Source: Dichetophora obliterata
Lineage: Eukaryota > Arthropoda > Insecta > Diptera > Sciomyzidae
NCBI GenBank assembly: GCA_963920525.1
Contig: OY986437.1
Span: forward strand, 116,056,715-116,120,714
Direction: 5' to 3'
DNA: 64,000 nt
Each line of letters starts with the position of its first letter. Position 1 is the first letter of the stretch. The translations under genes were made by a program, and so were the position numbers. Positions 43,514 to 55,346 of this stretch are shown here, piece by piece. The notes below the pieces were generated by a model. It did no database searches and was not told the origin of the DNA. It was given only the letters and a program-made list of their open reading frames with translations.

Positions 43514-46500
43514 CAAAATATAGAAAACAAAATGTAAACAAACTCGCACTTTTGAAGGGGTATAAAATAAATGTCCCATCAAAATACCCTATCCTGTCGA
43601 TGGATGGCTAATATCGGCGAGTAAAAAATAACGAGCGACGAGTGAAATCTCTTATAGATATATACTCGTTGCCTTCAAGTCTTGACGAGTATAAACCAGG
43701 ACTATGCACAGTTGTTGTTACTGTTGTCTTTTTCAAAAATTACTTGAGATGCTTCACGCATTTCTAACGTTTTTTATAAGCGAGGACAAGATTGAAAGAG
43801 ATCAATTTAGAAGAGAGTTTTTTAAAAAGAGTGTGAGAGAATTTGGCTCTTTCAAATAAAACTATGTCAAATGTAGCAAATCTATTGCCAGCAGAAATTG
43901 CTGTAATTCCCGTGAATTTTTGTTAGAGTGCTTACCATAGTATAATTATTACAAAGTAGTAGCGACAATTTTTGCTGCGGTCAACGTATGTCAATCAAAA
44001 TAAAAGCAAAACGAGAGCATGCTATGGCCGCTGATGCAAAATTGAGATATCAAAAAGTTTTGTGTCACACAAAGAAAATAAATATATAAATTTCTTGTAA
44101 GTTTACAAAAGTAGCTCGTGAGAAAATAAGTAGTTTCATAAATAAGTAGATTCATTAAATAAGGCTACCTAATAAATAATTTTACCTACTAAATTAAATT
44201 AAATTGCTTACTAAAACAAAACTCAGATATTTATTCATTTTTTATTTTGTTGATAAATTATTAAAAAAAAAATAGGTTATTAAAAACTTTTGAGTTTCGT
44301 ATTTTTCAATAAACCACTTTTTAAATTTTGAAAAATATTTGACAACAATAATTGTTAAATAAGGATACAAAGATTTTTTTGCTCCTTCTATTTACTCGTT
44401 TAAAAAAACAGTTTTGTCGACCATAAAAAGCCAACTCTTGTAACTACGTCTATGTGGCTATAAAAACAACAGCAACTACAACGCCATCACAACATTGACA
44501 ACGGCGAAAAAAACAACAAAATTAAAACAAAAAACCTACAGAAACACGCAAGGATTCACGACCGCAACGAACTCCATGGGACATTCGAGAGTGCGTTGCA
44601 ACAGACTGCAACACATGAGGTCAACTTTTGGGCGATGACGACTACGCTGATAATGATGATGCAACAGAGACACATTAAAAGCCACACTTAAATGCCGACC
44701 AACTCTCATGTCTGCAAACGAGCAGGATAACTGGCAAAAAGGATAACACTAACTGTTTGATAGCACAGTCTTATATGAAGGCACGTGCCCATATGTTGTG
44801 GAACATATGGTCGAGCAAGAATCAGTTTTTTTATTAAAGCACTCCCGTAGCTCTAAAAGAGAGATAGTGAGAAAACCGAGAGCAGGGACGAAGGAGGCGG
44901 ATCATCAAATACGTGTTCTACGAACCGTGAAAGTCACAAATTATACGATCGCATTCCATGATAGCAGAAATTTAGCAAAAGTGTATAAAAAAAGAAGCAA
45001 TGTAAGTTGAAATGAGCTCCCTTAACGAATGCAGCAATCCTTAACTAGCACGAAGCAACTTTACACTTCAAAAAATTTAGATGTTACTATAATTGAACAT
45101 TAAAAAAAATAAGAGCGTAAATTAAGTAGGGAGTTTGGCTTTATTTGGGGGAGTTTGGCTTTGTCGAAAAAAATTTCACATTTTTTCGAATCGAATCTAG
45201 AGCATTTAAAATACACTTCCTGGTTGAAGGACTTGCATAAAATCCAAAATCATCGCCAATTTTTACCTGTTGGCCCAAAAAAACTGGTTTTTGGAGTATT
45301 CAAAAATCGTGGGGAGTTGTGTAGCAAGACTAAAAATCGCAGAAATTTGAATTTTTTGGTGCAAATTTTTTATTGGGATCGGAGAAAATGATAAATTATT
45401 ATGACTATTATGTCATGTTATGAGTTAAGAAAATGGAAAAAAGTTAAAATTTTTAGTTAACGCTATTCGGAGTATCGTCATTACTAACCTGGGTGTAATC
45501 AACCCATAAATTTTAATTTATGAATTTGTAAAAAAGAACGCTAAAACAGTAAAATGGATTTATTTTTATTAATTTCGTATATTTAATTATTCTATTAAAC
45601 ATAAAATTCGTCCATTGTAATTAATATTTAATTTTAATAAAAATATATCAAAAAAGCGTTAATTAGAGAACTAAAAAAATATCATAATGATTTGGATAAT
45701 TTCACATTCCGAGGTCAAATTATTTGCCACATTCTTCGAGAGGGCCAATTTGAAAAGCTAAAAGATGTATTAAAAAAAATTATCTACGTTATTTTTTTTT
45801 TGTGCAAAGAAAATTTTTTTAAATAATTACCTCTAATTATTCGTTTTAATTGAAACATAAGTCTCTCATGGCACAGCAGCGCAAGCATCATAGATAAGCG
45901 ACTAGCACTTAGAATAAATGTCGATTATGCAAAACTTCGTCACATAGTCAAAATAAAACGATCAAAAGATTTCTTGGTCAAAGAATTATACAATTTCACA
46001 CTTGTTTTGCCAAATCGTCAAATGCATAGAAGAATACGCCGAAATCAAAATTAAAAATAACTTCTATGTTTATCTATCAAGAGATGCATTTCTGTTTTTA
46101 TCTGAGCATAGCCATGCATTGCCATGTTGTGCATAATCAGATGCACGCAAATCCACAGATTTCTATGTTAAACTAATTAAGCCATATCTAATTTGATCAT
46201 TACAAAAGTAAGTGAATGATGCAATAATTGCTTATTATGACAAAAACCCTGATGCTAGTCCTAAACCCAAATGGCTAGTCAAATACAATAGAATAATGTT
46301 GAATGTTCCGTTAAAATTACAACAAGAAATTCGACCATTTGCACTGGGCTAAAACTAAATTCAGTGTTAAAGATGAGATGAGATCTTGCAAGTACAAACA
46401 CGTCCGCATTCTAAAAAATTTTTTCTATTGATTTACATAACGTGATGAAATCGTCGAAGCTGTTTAAGTCGAGCAAAGGTTTAAATCTTCAATTTGAATT

Positions 46501-47639
46501 TCCTGTGTTGCTCAGGAGAGGTTTTTTATTAAAAACCTTTTTTATTTTACTTGAGAAACAAATCACCCGAAATTCTTGTTCTTCCACTACTAACGTGGGT
46601 GTAAAACACCCAGACACTGTTTGATATGAGTACCATTAACCTATCAATTAATTTTTTCCATATTTCTTAACTTGTGGGTGTAATCCACCCTGCGATAGTA
46701 ACGGAGGTTTAACAGTTTTTTTTTAGTTTTCTCATAGTTTTCGCATAGTTTTCAAAGTTTCCTAATAGATTTTATAATTAGCTTATATTTTTAATATTTG
46801 TAAACTCTTCGAGTTGAAATCTATATATGGTACACTGTAAAAACTAAGTGTTATTTGAAACACTGCCTTAAAATAATCAATAGCCTTAATTTCATCATCG
46901 TCTTTATATTAAGTTTATGCAGCCTTAATTTCAGACAGTAACAAGTTGAAATTCAAAATTTTAAAGCTTGCCTGTGGAAAATCATGCAGTCTTACTCTTA
47001 TTTTCAGCAGGGCTCTCATAAATTTACGTATAGGGTTAAATTATTGATTTGAAATTCAATGAAACAATTTTTGCTGCTTCTGAAGAAATGTTCTTGAGCT
47101 TCATCTTAAAAATAATACGAAAACTAATTAATGACATGGCTGATTATTTACGTAAAAAAATAATAAAATTTTTTTATGTATTTTAATCCGTTCATAAATG
47201 CTGAAAATTGAGTCTTTTTTTTCAAACGTGCAATGTCACTTTAAAGTCTTAGTAGCTATCAATTAATATGTTTTTAAGATGGTGTTAATTATTATTATTT
47301 GAAATAAAATGTTGCGACTGATTAGCATATTCGAAAAAATTTGTTTACTTCACCTATTATAGGTGTGTATGTACTTTCAGCATGCTGGAACTTAATTTTA
47401 GATAGGTTGTGCTGCTGTTTCACTAATAAAAGGGCTGGAATTCAGCGAAGCTACTGCTGTTTTTACAATTTAACTGCCTTAAAATAAGACAGCATTAGAT
47501 GCTGGTTTGCAGCAAATAAAGGCGAGTGTAATTTCAGCGAAAGCTCTCTGAAAACTGTTGCAGCTTACTTTTAGACAGTTTTTTCACCTAATAATAAGAT
47601 TTACTTTTTACAGTGAACATACCACTGAGGCATCAAGAC
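43514..47639. other. Long unassigned stretch with minor repeats
   Basis: No gene recognised in 4 kb. It holds a GTT-module trace (43706-43755) and a fragment of the 14.5-kb MITE (about 43676-43705). AGCTCGTGAGAAAATAAGTA (44114-44133) recurs at 62653. GGGTGTAATCAACCC-like palindromes lie at 45490, 46601 and 46675. Frames near 45640-46080 (RLALRINVDYAKLRHIVKIK) look like protein relics but match no family I know. Confidence 0.4.
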
Positions 47640-48800
47640 AATATAAGGTTTTGTCCAGTGTTATCCTCTGCAGACTGGCAGAGGATACCACTGCAGACTC
47701 AATGACAAGCGATGAAAATTTTACCGAAAATGAGGAAGAGAAGACTCAACTTCTATTTATTACTGATTTCCCAGGTTCCATTGCTTCCACAGAGACAGGA
47801 CATGGACTTATAGAAGCACTAGGTAAAACCAACAGGAACAACTGGAATGCATCAAAGGAAATATGTACAGAGCCGAGGTTCAGGTGGGCGCTGAATACTT
47901 TTAAACCACTGAAATCATCAGGCATTGATGGATTTTTTCCGGCTGTATAGAGATATAGACATTCTTCTCAATCCGCTTATGAAAAAAACTAGTGACAAAG
48001 CTAGGGGTATATACTGACTGCATGGATGTGGGCAAAAGTCGACTTCATTCCGAAGGCAGGGAAGAGGGACCCTCTTCTCCAAAAATCCTTAAGGCCAATC
48101 TGTAAAACATCCTTCTTACTAAAACCTCTAGAAAAAGTATTTGATAACCATATAAGGACAAGTGTCGTAGTCACATCCCCTTTACATCAATGTCAACAGG
48201 CATCTAGAGCAGGTAGATCAACAGAGACTGCACTATATAAACTGAAAAATGTACGTAAGGAATCTTTAGATATGAAAGAAACAGCACTAGTGCTTTTTTT
48301 GACATAGAGGGTGCTTTTGACAATACTTCTCTTGAAGCCATAAGAAAAGCTCTTACCCACAGGGGGGGTCAACAACACTCTTACGAAATGGATGGGTAGT
48401 ATTCTCAGTTCTAGAAAAATAGATACTAGTACCAGCACTATAACAGCAACTACAATATGTGGGTGTCCACAAGGGGATGTATTTATTATCTCCTCTAATG
48501 TGCAGCATTGTAGTAGATGAACTACTGGAAGAATTGGCCAAAACTAGATGAATGTTTAAAGGCTATGCTGATGACATAGTAACTATCTGCAGGGCAAATT
48601 TTAAGAGACCCTGCGTGATAAAATTAAAATGGACCTAAGGGTGACAAAGAAATGATTCGAAAAGGTGGGGCTCAACATAAACCCAGTAAAAACTACCATC
48701 ATACCATTTACCAAGAAAAATAAACTTGAACACCTTTACTCAATAAGGTAAGGCGGAACAGAGATTGAATTCTAAAGGGAAGTTCATTTCTTGAGTTATT
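47640..48800 (+). pseudogene. Non-LTR retrotransposon reverse transcriptase remnant (RNase H class)
   Basis: Across frames: RWALNTFKPLKSSGIDGFFP, then WAKVDFIPKAGKRDP, LRPICKTSFLLKPLEKVFDN, QCQQASRAGRSTETALYKL, then IEGAFDN, CGCPQGDV, a degraded YADD region (GYADDIV) and GLNINPVKTTIIPFTKK. This order is that of the I/LOA/R1-like reverse transcriptases. The FPGS box with the 'DGFFPAV' turn precedes it. Many stops and frameshifts show decay. The thumb continues after a MITE at 49304. Confidence 0.85.
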
Positions 48801-48806
48801 CTAGAC

Positions 48807-49303
48807 CAGTGGCCCCGAAACACATAGTACTACAATTTTCGGATTTTGTGCTTATGTTAGTGGCTCTCTCACTCTCTGCACTGACACAAGTTGTGCAGGT
48901 ATTAAGCAAGAATTGTATTGGGAATCTGTGAATTTTTAAATTCCAATGTGTTCTGAATAAATGTTTCAAGGTATTCTTTCTCTAGTTTATTACGTTATTC
49001 ATTTTTCACAAGCGAATATTGAGGATCCATATTTCTATAGTGCCTTTAAAAAAATATATTCCAATGTGCCACTGTGCGTTGGCAAACTTAGCATTATGGC
49101 AGTCTTTAAACATTTTCTGCAAATAAAAAAATCATATTCATATCCCGATTTAATTTTGTACACTGGATAAGCTGATCAAGCGGCGTGAACCTTTTCGTTT
49201 GAAGTCTCAACGCCAACAATAAGAGTACTTCGTACGTGTGATCGTGTCGGTGTAATGTTCGAATTCGAACTCGAGTTCGCGAACTATAAAATGGGGACCA
49301 CTG
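48807..49303. mobile_element. hAT MITE with exact 8-bp duplication (497 bp)
   Basis: TIRs CAGTGGCCCC and GGGGACCACTG, with exact duplication TTCTAGAC (48799-48806 and 49304-49311). It sits inside the retrotransposon; removing it joins VILDQKLLWKTHL-type thumb sequence. A 69-codon frame inside has no recognised motif. Confidence 0.9.
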
Positions 49304-49470
49304 TTCTAGACCAAAAACTACTTTGGAAAACACATTTGAGCAAAATATCAAAGAAGGCTTTTAGAACATTTATGATTTGCAGATCCATCACGGAAAAAAG
49401 CTGGGAATGCACCCAAAAAATACTGGGATGGCTAAACAGGGTGTCCCAGATCTAGAGCATTATAATGCAG
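49304..49470 (+). pseudogene. Continuation of the non-LTR reverse transcriptase thumb
   Basis: ILDQKLLWKTHLSKISKKAF and RSITEKSWECTQKILGWLN follow the family pattern LDxKLxWxxHL...KxWGL. The similarity ends here; RNase H is not found downstream. Confidence 0.8.
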
Positions 49471-50036
49471 GGAGTAATTCCTCGTGATGAGAATAGCAAA
49501 AAATCGTATGGGTAGGGGTGGTCCCAAATTCCAACCTAGGAGGTTCGGAGGTAAAAACAAAATTAATAGGTGTAATCACGCTTTAATCCATAACTAGCCT
49601 ACCCCTTCACCGATTACCAAAGATCGAAAAAATGCTTTTATACATAAAACCGTTGCTCTAAAGTAAAACTAAAGATTATTATCTGTACAAAATCGTATTT
49701 TTTAATATTTAAAAGCTTATTTTGTTCAAACGGATTAATAAAGTTAATTTCTCATAAGAATTTGTTTAAATATGATCTTGTTGAAGTTTTGAAAGAACTT
49801 ACTTCCATCAACCTACTGATTAAGATTTAAGTTGAGAAACTTCAAAATATGGACAGCAATTTTCGGACTTCTGTAAAGCAAAACCAAATTAATGGCAATA
49901 AAATTTTTACAGCGGTTTTGCACTAGGAGTATTAAGAAATGCAAAAGGAACTCAATTTTTGCCAATTAATAATATCTATAATAATATATAAATTCACATT
50001 TAAAATTTTACTCCAAAAGTACAGGGTCGATTTTAA
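49471..50036. other. Unassigned stretch
   Basis: GGTAGGGGTGGTCCCAAATT near 49512 may be an element end, but I find no partner. Confidence 0.3.
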
Positions 50037-50318
50037 CCCTTAACTGTGGAGGTGGTGGTAAATTTTACCACCTTTTTATATATTTTTGTCGTTTTTAACA
50101 GAAGGCTTGTTAAACAAAGTGCCAGTTTTGTTAACTTGAAAAAGAAAGCAAAGTGAAATTTGTATTTATTTTAAGCAAAAATATTAAAACTTGTTTTGAA
50201 ACAAAAAGTAATTTTAAAAAACCCCTTTTTATTAGAATTTTTAGTAAAATTAAAATGGGGTCAAATTTACCACCACTTCACAGACCATGTCAAAAAAATT
50301 CACCTCCAAAGTTAAAGG
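50037..50318. mobile_element. piggyBac-like MITE (282 bp)
   Basis: TTAA at 50033-50036 and 50319-50322 flanks inverted ends CCCTTAACTGTGGAGGTG and, on the other strand, CCTTTAACTTTGGAGGTG. TTAA duplication with CCY ends is diagnostic of piggyBac. A second inverted pair, GGTGGTAAATTT / AAATTTACCACC, lies inside. No transposase. Confidence 0.8.
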
Positions 50319-51511
50319 TTAATGAAAAAATTATACAATACCATATTTGTACTACAGCACGTTATAGGTATACTTTCCTTTCGAAATTTTAATAATAAGT
50401 AGGTATATTTGATGCCTCGCATTGCTTAATCGTTTACTTTTCACACGTTTGTGTTGCGAGAGTTTCAATAAACTCCATGTTGCTCTCTACTTCCCTTTTT
50501 TTGGCCCAACTAGCATTTTTACAATGCGCTCCTGCTTTATTTTTTGTCGGATGTAGTTTGAAAATTTGTACCATTTATATTTAAAGTAAAGTTAACTTTG
50601 AATGATTTATAATTGTGCGATCTCAAATCATACCGGGATTTAAATGTACATTCGATTATTGCTTAATTTAGATTCGAGATTTTTTTTTTAATTTTACTGA
50701 AAATTCATGAATTTCCGTTCTAAGCAAATTGCATATATAGCCTAGTTTTGGTGATTGACAATTGTAAATTTATTGGCAACTAAAATTTCTTATTCTAAAA
50801 TGTAATCGAAAGTTCATAACCTGAAAAAACTTTCAATACCAGAAAAAATATTCACAACAAATAAATTTTCGAAACATTTTGGAAATTTCCAACTCCATAC
50901 ACCAAAAAATAGCACATAAAATACTAGCTTGTCAATGAATTTACAGCTATTAATCACCAGGACTAGACTATTAGACACTAGAAAGGCTTTATCAAAATAT
51001 TTTTTAAAGTTTTCTCAATTTAAATGGATTTATTTTAAAACTTAGGAACCTGTGTTGGGGTTGAACCCTAAAAACTATATCCCTTGGCTACAGATCTGTG
51101 TATAATAGAAATAGATAAATTTATTGTAAGACACTGCTTGGTTTTTCCGATGTCAACAATGAGAAAACTTTCATAAAATGACGTAATTTTGGTATCGCCC
51201 GTGTCTTCGATCAAATAATTAATTTAAAAGAAATGTATTCATATTCTATGAACCTTTGTATTTGCATAAAATAAATAATTGAAAATATATTTCTCTTATA
51301 ATCAGGGTTACCACAGCCTAAAATTTTTAACTAAAATTCCAAAAAAAATTTCACATCCAAAACAAAAGTTTATCAAATATGATCAACAAAAAAATTAATT
51401 ATTTAAAATAAGTTTTAAAGTATCACACGAAATTTCCATATATTAAATTCTTAAGCCATACAAACTTTCAATGTTAAAGCTTAGAAACATTAACAGAGGG
51501 TGGCCAAATTA
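50319..51511. other. Unassigned AT-rich stretch
   Basis: No gene recognised; the 79-codon frame at its left edge overlaps the piggyBac MITE and is fortuitous. Confidence 0.3.
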
Positions 51512-52252
51512 ATAGGGACAACCTGTAAAACGTGAATTTATGGTTATCTTAATTAATCAAAAAATGAAAAAAGTTTGTTTTGTTGTAAGAATAAGAAAAA
51601 CTAAAAACTTCATTTTTAACTTACTTTCATATGACAGCATTTATTAGCAAAAGTTGTTCCAGTTTAACGAAAATGTTTACCTTTTTTGTCATAAAATAAC
51701 AACGCTACCTGTAATTTTTGACGAATTTAATTTTCTTCAAAATGTTTTTATAAATCTAACTCATTTTCTGTTTGCTTCAAATATCTTCTCACTTCGAGAA
51801 ATCCGAGAACTTCGAGAACCGCCGTAGAAATGCGCGACGGTAAAACGCCAAAATAGAATCTATTCTAATTTCTCTCTGACATGTGGCGGATCTCTCTCTG
51901 AGTGAATTAAATTTTACCATATTTTTGCTAAAGATTGGGTACGTTCAGTGCTATTTTCATAGTTTTTACTATGATCTGGGCTGATCTGTTTTTGTGCCTG
52001 TGTTGCATTCATGTGAATTCAAAGCAAAATATAAAATAATTTGTATCATTCCCAAATAAAATGCAACCGTGATCCAACAACCGCCACCGCTTCAATTCTG
52101 GACGTGTTCTCAGCGGATTTCGCCGAGAGAGGCCCGCCATCCGACATCCGCTTTGGTTCTGTTTGGGCTCTTAGGAGATCAATGTTGTGAGTACGCATAA
52201 TTTATCTTTCGCACTCATTGCTGCGCTTCACGCAGTCAACGCTCAACAGCCC

Positions 52253-52290
52253 TATAAAAGGCGAGCGCTCAGCATATTTCTTCACTCTGT
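52253..52290 (+). promoter_or_regulatory. Putative RNA polymerase II core promoter
   Basis: TATAAAAG at 52253-52260 with CTTCACTCTG, an initiator-like A at 52284, 31 bp downstream. The preceding 200 bp are richer in G/C than the surroundings. It could be an LTR fragment or element promoter; no open frame follows. Confidence 0.3.
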
Positions 52291-52390
52291 GTGGAACGAT
52301 CCATGGCGATAGGTTAAAAATCTACGCAATTGTTTAAAACACAAAGTTTTGAATAGTAAAACCTTAATATACTACTATTTTTATAATAAT

Positions 52391-52757
52391 ACTAGCTGAA
52401 CCCGGTGTGCTTCGCTACTCCCCTCGTTATAAAATGAAATTAAAAGTATTTATATATTTTTCACGCCATCGAATTTTCGAAATAAGTCCACCCCAGCGCC
52501 ATCTACCGTGTCCATTTATACACAAATTATTTTCTTATGATCAAACAAACATACATTCTGAATTTCAGTTAAATTGGTCCATAAATTCAAATTTTCGATG
52601 TAAGTCCACCCCAGCGCCACCTATCGGGTCCAAATATAGCCTATGTTACCCACCGTACCAAGATGAACATTACCTGAAAATTTCATCAAAATCGGCCCAG
52701 CCGTTTTGGAGTCCATACGTTACATACATACACACATCCTATTTTATATATATAGAT
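52391..52757 (+). repeat. 'ACTAGCTGAACCCGG' interspersed repeat
   Basis: Begins ACTAGCTGAACCCGGTGTGC and ends with AATCGGCCCAGCCGTTTTGG, CATACATACACAC and a TATATATAG tail. AAGTCCACCCCAGCGCCA occurs twice, about 118 bp apart. The 'AAATTTCATCAAAATCGG...CAGCCGTTT' 3' region and simple tail are common in insect retroelements; the class is uncertain. Confidence 0.55.
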
Positions 52758-52999
52758 TATATTTATACTTGAATTACTTCGATAAAAACAAAAAAAAACT
52801 GAATTGAAAATTCTACAATATACTAATGTAACATTGTGAAATTATAACAAAAAATCATTTTATCTAAATTAAATGTAATTAAAAATGCAATTTTAGTATT
52901 TTTACAAAAAAACTAACTTTTGTGTAATTTTTCGATTAATTAATATAACGATAAATTCACAATTTAAAGATTGTCCCTATTAAGTATATCGATGATTAA

Positions 53000-53141
53000 G
53001 CGCGCACAAGTGATAAGTGTAAATTTTAAAATTTCCAGAAATGCTTATATTTGTATGGTTTTAACTGAAATGTTTTGGAATTTACAAACAAAATAAACTA
53101 TTCTAGGCATTTATTAATTTTCATTTATCACTTTTGTGCGC
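53000..53141. mobile_element. Small MITE (142 bp)
   Basis: Ends GCGCGCACAAGTGATAAGTG and, on the other strand, GCGCACAAAAGTGATAAATG. Short inverted arms of about 25 bp; duplication not clear, possibly a decayed TA. Confidence 0.55.
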
Positions 53142-54285
53142 TATGTATACTTTATAAAAAAACCACGAAATATGAAATAAAAGATAGAAGGAAGATTGTT
53201 TGAAACATTCATAGCTGTTTCACATTTTGTAAATTAAAGTCATTAAATTTTTAACAAAATTTGTTAGTTCTATAATACAGTTTTTTCCATGTAATTTTTA
53301 AAAGAAGCTACTTTTTCCTATAAGTCTTCAATATCCATGTCGCTTTTAAGACTAAACTTAGAAAATCGTAGTGATTTCCATTGTTTTTCCAGCTCAGCAG
53401 GGTTGTTTTTTCGTAGCACACAAGTTCGATAACATTGAAAAAGGCCGACAATTTTAATACATTTTTGTAATTGCCAAAAAAAAGAGTATCCCTTAACGTA
53501 GAGTAAGGGATCCTTTTTTCTGTTTTGTTTCGTCAGTGCAAAAATTTACCAAAATGGAATTAAATTTCATTTTTTCATATCAAAAAAATTTTTTACCAAA
53601 TTTTTTTAAAATTTTCACATTTTAGCAACGCTGCTTAGAATTGGTAGGAAAAAAATTCTAAAAGAACAATGATTTTTTTGTAACTTCACCCTGGTCTATG
53701 GTTTCTCAAAATTTCAGAAACATAAAGTTGATTCTTCTCTCAAGATATGGATAAATAAAATCATTTCCGAGATTTTATATCGTACATTTCGCTAAGTGTA
53801 GCAGAGTGACATACGGTAGTGACTGATCCTGCGCTCATGATAATGTTGTGATCCATATATTATATTTAGTCCTGCGCTTCTTCTTTGTGTGACTCTTCTT
53901 TGACTTGTATACCTCTTCTTTTTTTTTTTGTTATTGTTAATGCTTCAACCTATGTTAGTTGAATTGAGGTTTTGGCTACTTGCTTCTTGGTTAGGGTTTA
54001 GAACATAATTGGCCGTTGTTGTTGGTGTTGTTATATGTTTTTTCATTCATTTCATTAAGGATTCTACTTCATTTTCTTATAGAGGGGGATGATGTTGATG
54101 TTGATGTATCGCGTGCTATTCACGTGCCAGTTGGTCACTTTTTTGTTCGCAACTATTGTTGTTTTTGAACAGTTTCAAAGCATTGTCTTTGCCAGAAGTT
54201 GAGTCAGATCTGCAAAGCTTGCTAGGAAACAGTTTCTTTTAGACATTCAAGCGGTGAAGAGGTTCGCGGATAATAAGAGAGAAAG
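53142..54285. other. 5' flanking region of cato
   Basis: No transposon ends are recognised in the last 900 bp before the gene, unlike almost everywhere else in the window, so this may be retained regulatory DNA. It includes GATGTTGATGTTGATGT (54090) and the E-boxes listed separately. Confidence 0.45.
54121..54134 (+). promoter_or_regulatory. Pair of E-boxes upstream of cato
   Basis: CACGTG (54121-54126) and CAGTTG (54129-54134), 160 bp before the start codon. bHLH proteins bind CANNTG; proneural genes are often auto- or cross-regulated. By sequence alone these could be chance. Confidence 0.25.
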
Positions 54286-55185
54286 ATGAGTTTGCTGCAC
54301 AGTAGCTATAGATACGACATTAAATTTGAGCAATATCAAGCTCAAAGTATACAACAACAACAACAACAACAGCTTGGGAGAAAACATGAGAAGGCTGCCT
54401 CATTTTCGGATTTTCCATACACATCCGAGGAGGATAACAGCACACTATACTTGGGTAGTCCTAGTTATCAAAATGCAACGATGACCAGCAGCAACAACAA
54501 TAACAACAACAATATCAATTCCATTTTAGTCGACTCCAACTGGACGCTCCACTCCTATCAATTACCAATGAATGTGGATACAAACTTTTATAAAATCAGC
54601 CATCGTTATGAAGCAGATATGGGACAAAGAGTGGGACACAAAAATAATGCGACGCCATCACTGTCATCATCATCGTCATTGTCATTGTCAACATCACCAG
54701 CATTATCTGCACTTTCATCCTCGACATTGTCGGTGCATTCAACAAAAACAACCAAGCCAACAACAACAATAGCAAAAACCACGCAATTGCCTCCGTATTC
54801 CACACCTTCCAGGCGTCTAGCTAGCAAACGCGCCTCATGCAACCCGTCAACTAGTGCCACAAGGAAGAAGAGAAAAAGTTCTATAGAGAACACAGAAACC
54901 ACTCCTCTCAGCCCGACGGTGGTCAAAAAGCGTCGCCAAGCTGCTAATGCGCGTGAGCGCAAACGTATGAATGGTCTAAACGACGCTTTCGATCGTCTAC
55001 GTGACGTCGTACCCGTCCCAGCCATCGATCAGAAGCTGTCCAAATACGAAACCCTCCAAATGGCGCAAGCCTACATCATTGCTCTGTGCGAACTACTCGA
55101 AAATGCTACGGCCGATGAGTCCAGCTTTACGCTATTTGGCGATAGTGGTTTTGGTCATAATTTCAACAGCATTAGTTTGCAGTGA
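54286..55185 (+). CDS. cato: Atonal-family bHLH proneural transcription factor, cato-like (299 aa)
   Basis: A nuclear DNA-binding protein that pairs with Daughterless at E-boxes and, in Drosophila, acts in sensory neuron development. The bHLH is at residues 216-271: basic [13 protein letters not shown] (216-228), helix 1 to about 243, a loop with PAIDQKLSK, and helix 2 [18 protein letters not shown] (254-271). The RKRMNGLN basic region and ID-QKLSK loop point to cato rather than atonal or amos. A short tail ([12 protein letters not shown]) follows. The N-terminal 210 residues are low complexity: Q7 near residue 23, an N run at 69-76, long S/T stretches and a basic patch RKKRKSS. An in-frame TAA 12 bp upstream fixes the start. 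No intron is needed, as usual for the family. The length well exceeds what I recall for the fly protein (about 190 aa), due to the N-terminus. Confidence 0.88.
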   Translation: MSLLHSSYRYDIKFEQYQAQSIQQQQQQQLGRKHEKAASFSDFPYTSEEDNSTLYLGSPSYQNATMTSSNNNNNNNINSILVDSNWTLHSYQLPMNVDTNFYKISHRYEADMGQRVGHKNNATPSLSSSSSLSLSTSPALSALSSSTLSVHSTKTTKPTTTIAKTTQLPPYSTPSRRLASKRASCNPSTSATRKKRKSSIENTETTPLSPTVVKKRRQAANARERKRMNGLNDAFDRLRDVVPVPAIDQKLSKYETLQMAQAYIIALCELLENATADESSFTLFGDSGFGHNFNSISLQ

Positions 55186-55340
55186 TTTCTATGATGTTGT
55201 TGTTGTAGTTGCAGCTTAGTGACTGACAGCCAAACATAGCCCATTGTCTGCGAATGAGTGATAAAATGCGGGTGGCAGTGATTCTGTTATTGCTGGTGCA
55301 TAGCGTTGCCACATGGAACAGACTTTAAGTTGTGGCACAA
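55186..55340 (+). other. Likely 3' UTR of cato
   Basis: Follows the TGA and leads to the first AATAAA. The true end could be further downstream, as low-complexity (GTT) and GT repeats continue to about 55720. Confidence 0.35.
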
Positions 55341-55346
55341 AATAAA
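55341..55346 (+). terminator. Candidate polyadenylation signal of cato
   Basis: AATAAA 156 bp after the stop codon, followed by a GTTTGTTT-rich stretch. Confidence 0.35.

Larger units (their letters stand above)
51512..52980. mobile_element. Long-TIR element with TA duplication (1469 bp)
   Basis: Ends ATAGGGACAACCTGTAAAAC and, on the other strand, ATAGGGACAATCTTTAAATT, with imperfect arms of over 100 bp. Flanked by TA (51510-51511 and 52981-52982), consistent with Tc1/mariner. No transposase is readable. The middle holds promoter-like DNA (52080-52330) and a separate repeat (52391-52757), which must be cargo or later insertions. Confidence 0.65.

Noticed and set aside
54572..55025. Overlapping frames on both strands within cato, up to 139 aa
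   Set aside because: They are shadows of the Ser/Thr-rich and bHLH coding sequence; the plus frame at 54286 has the only recognisable domain.
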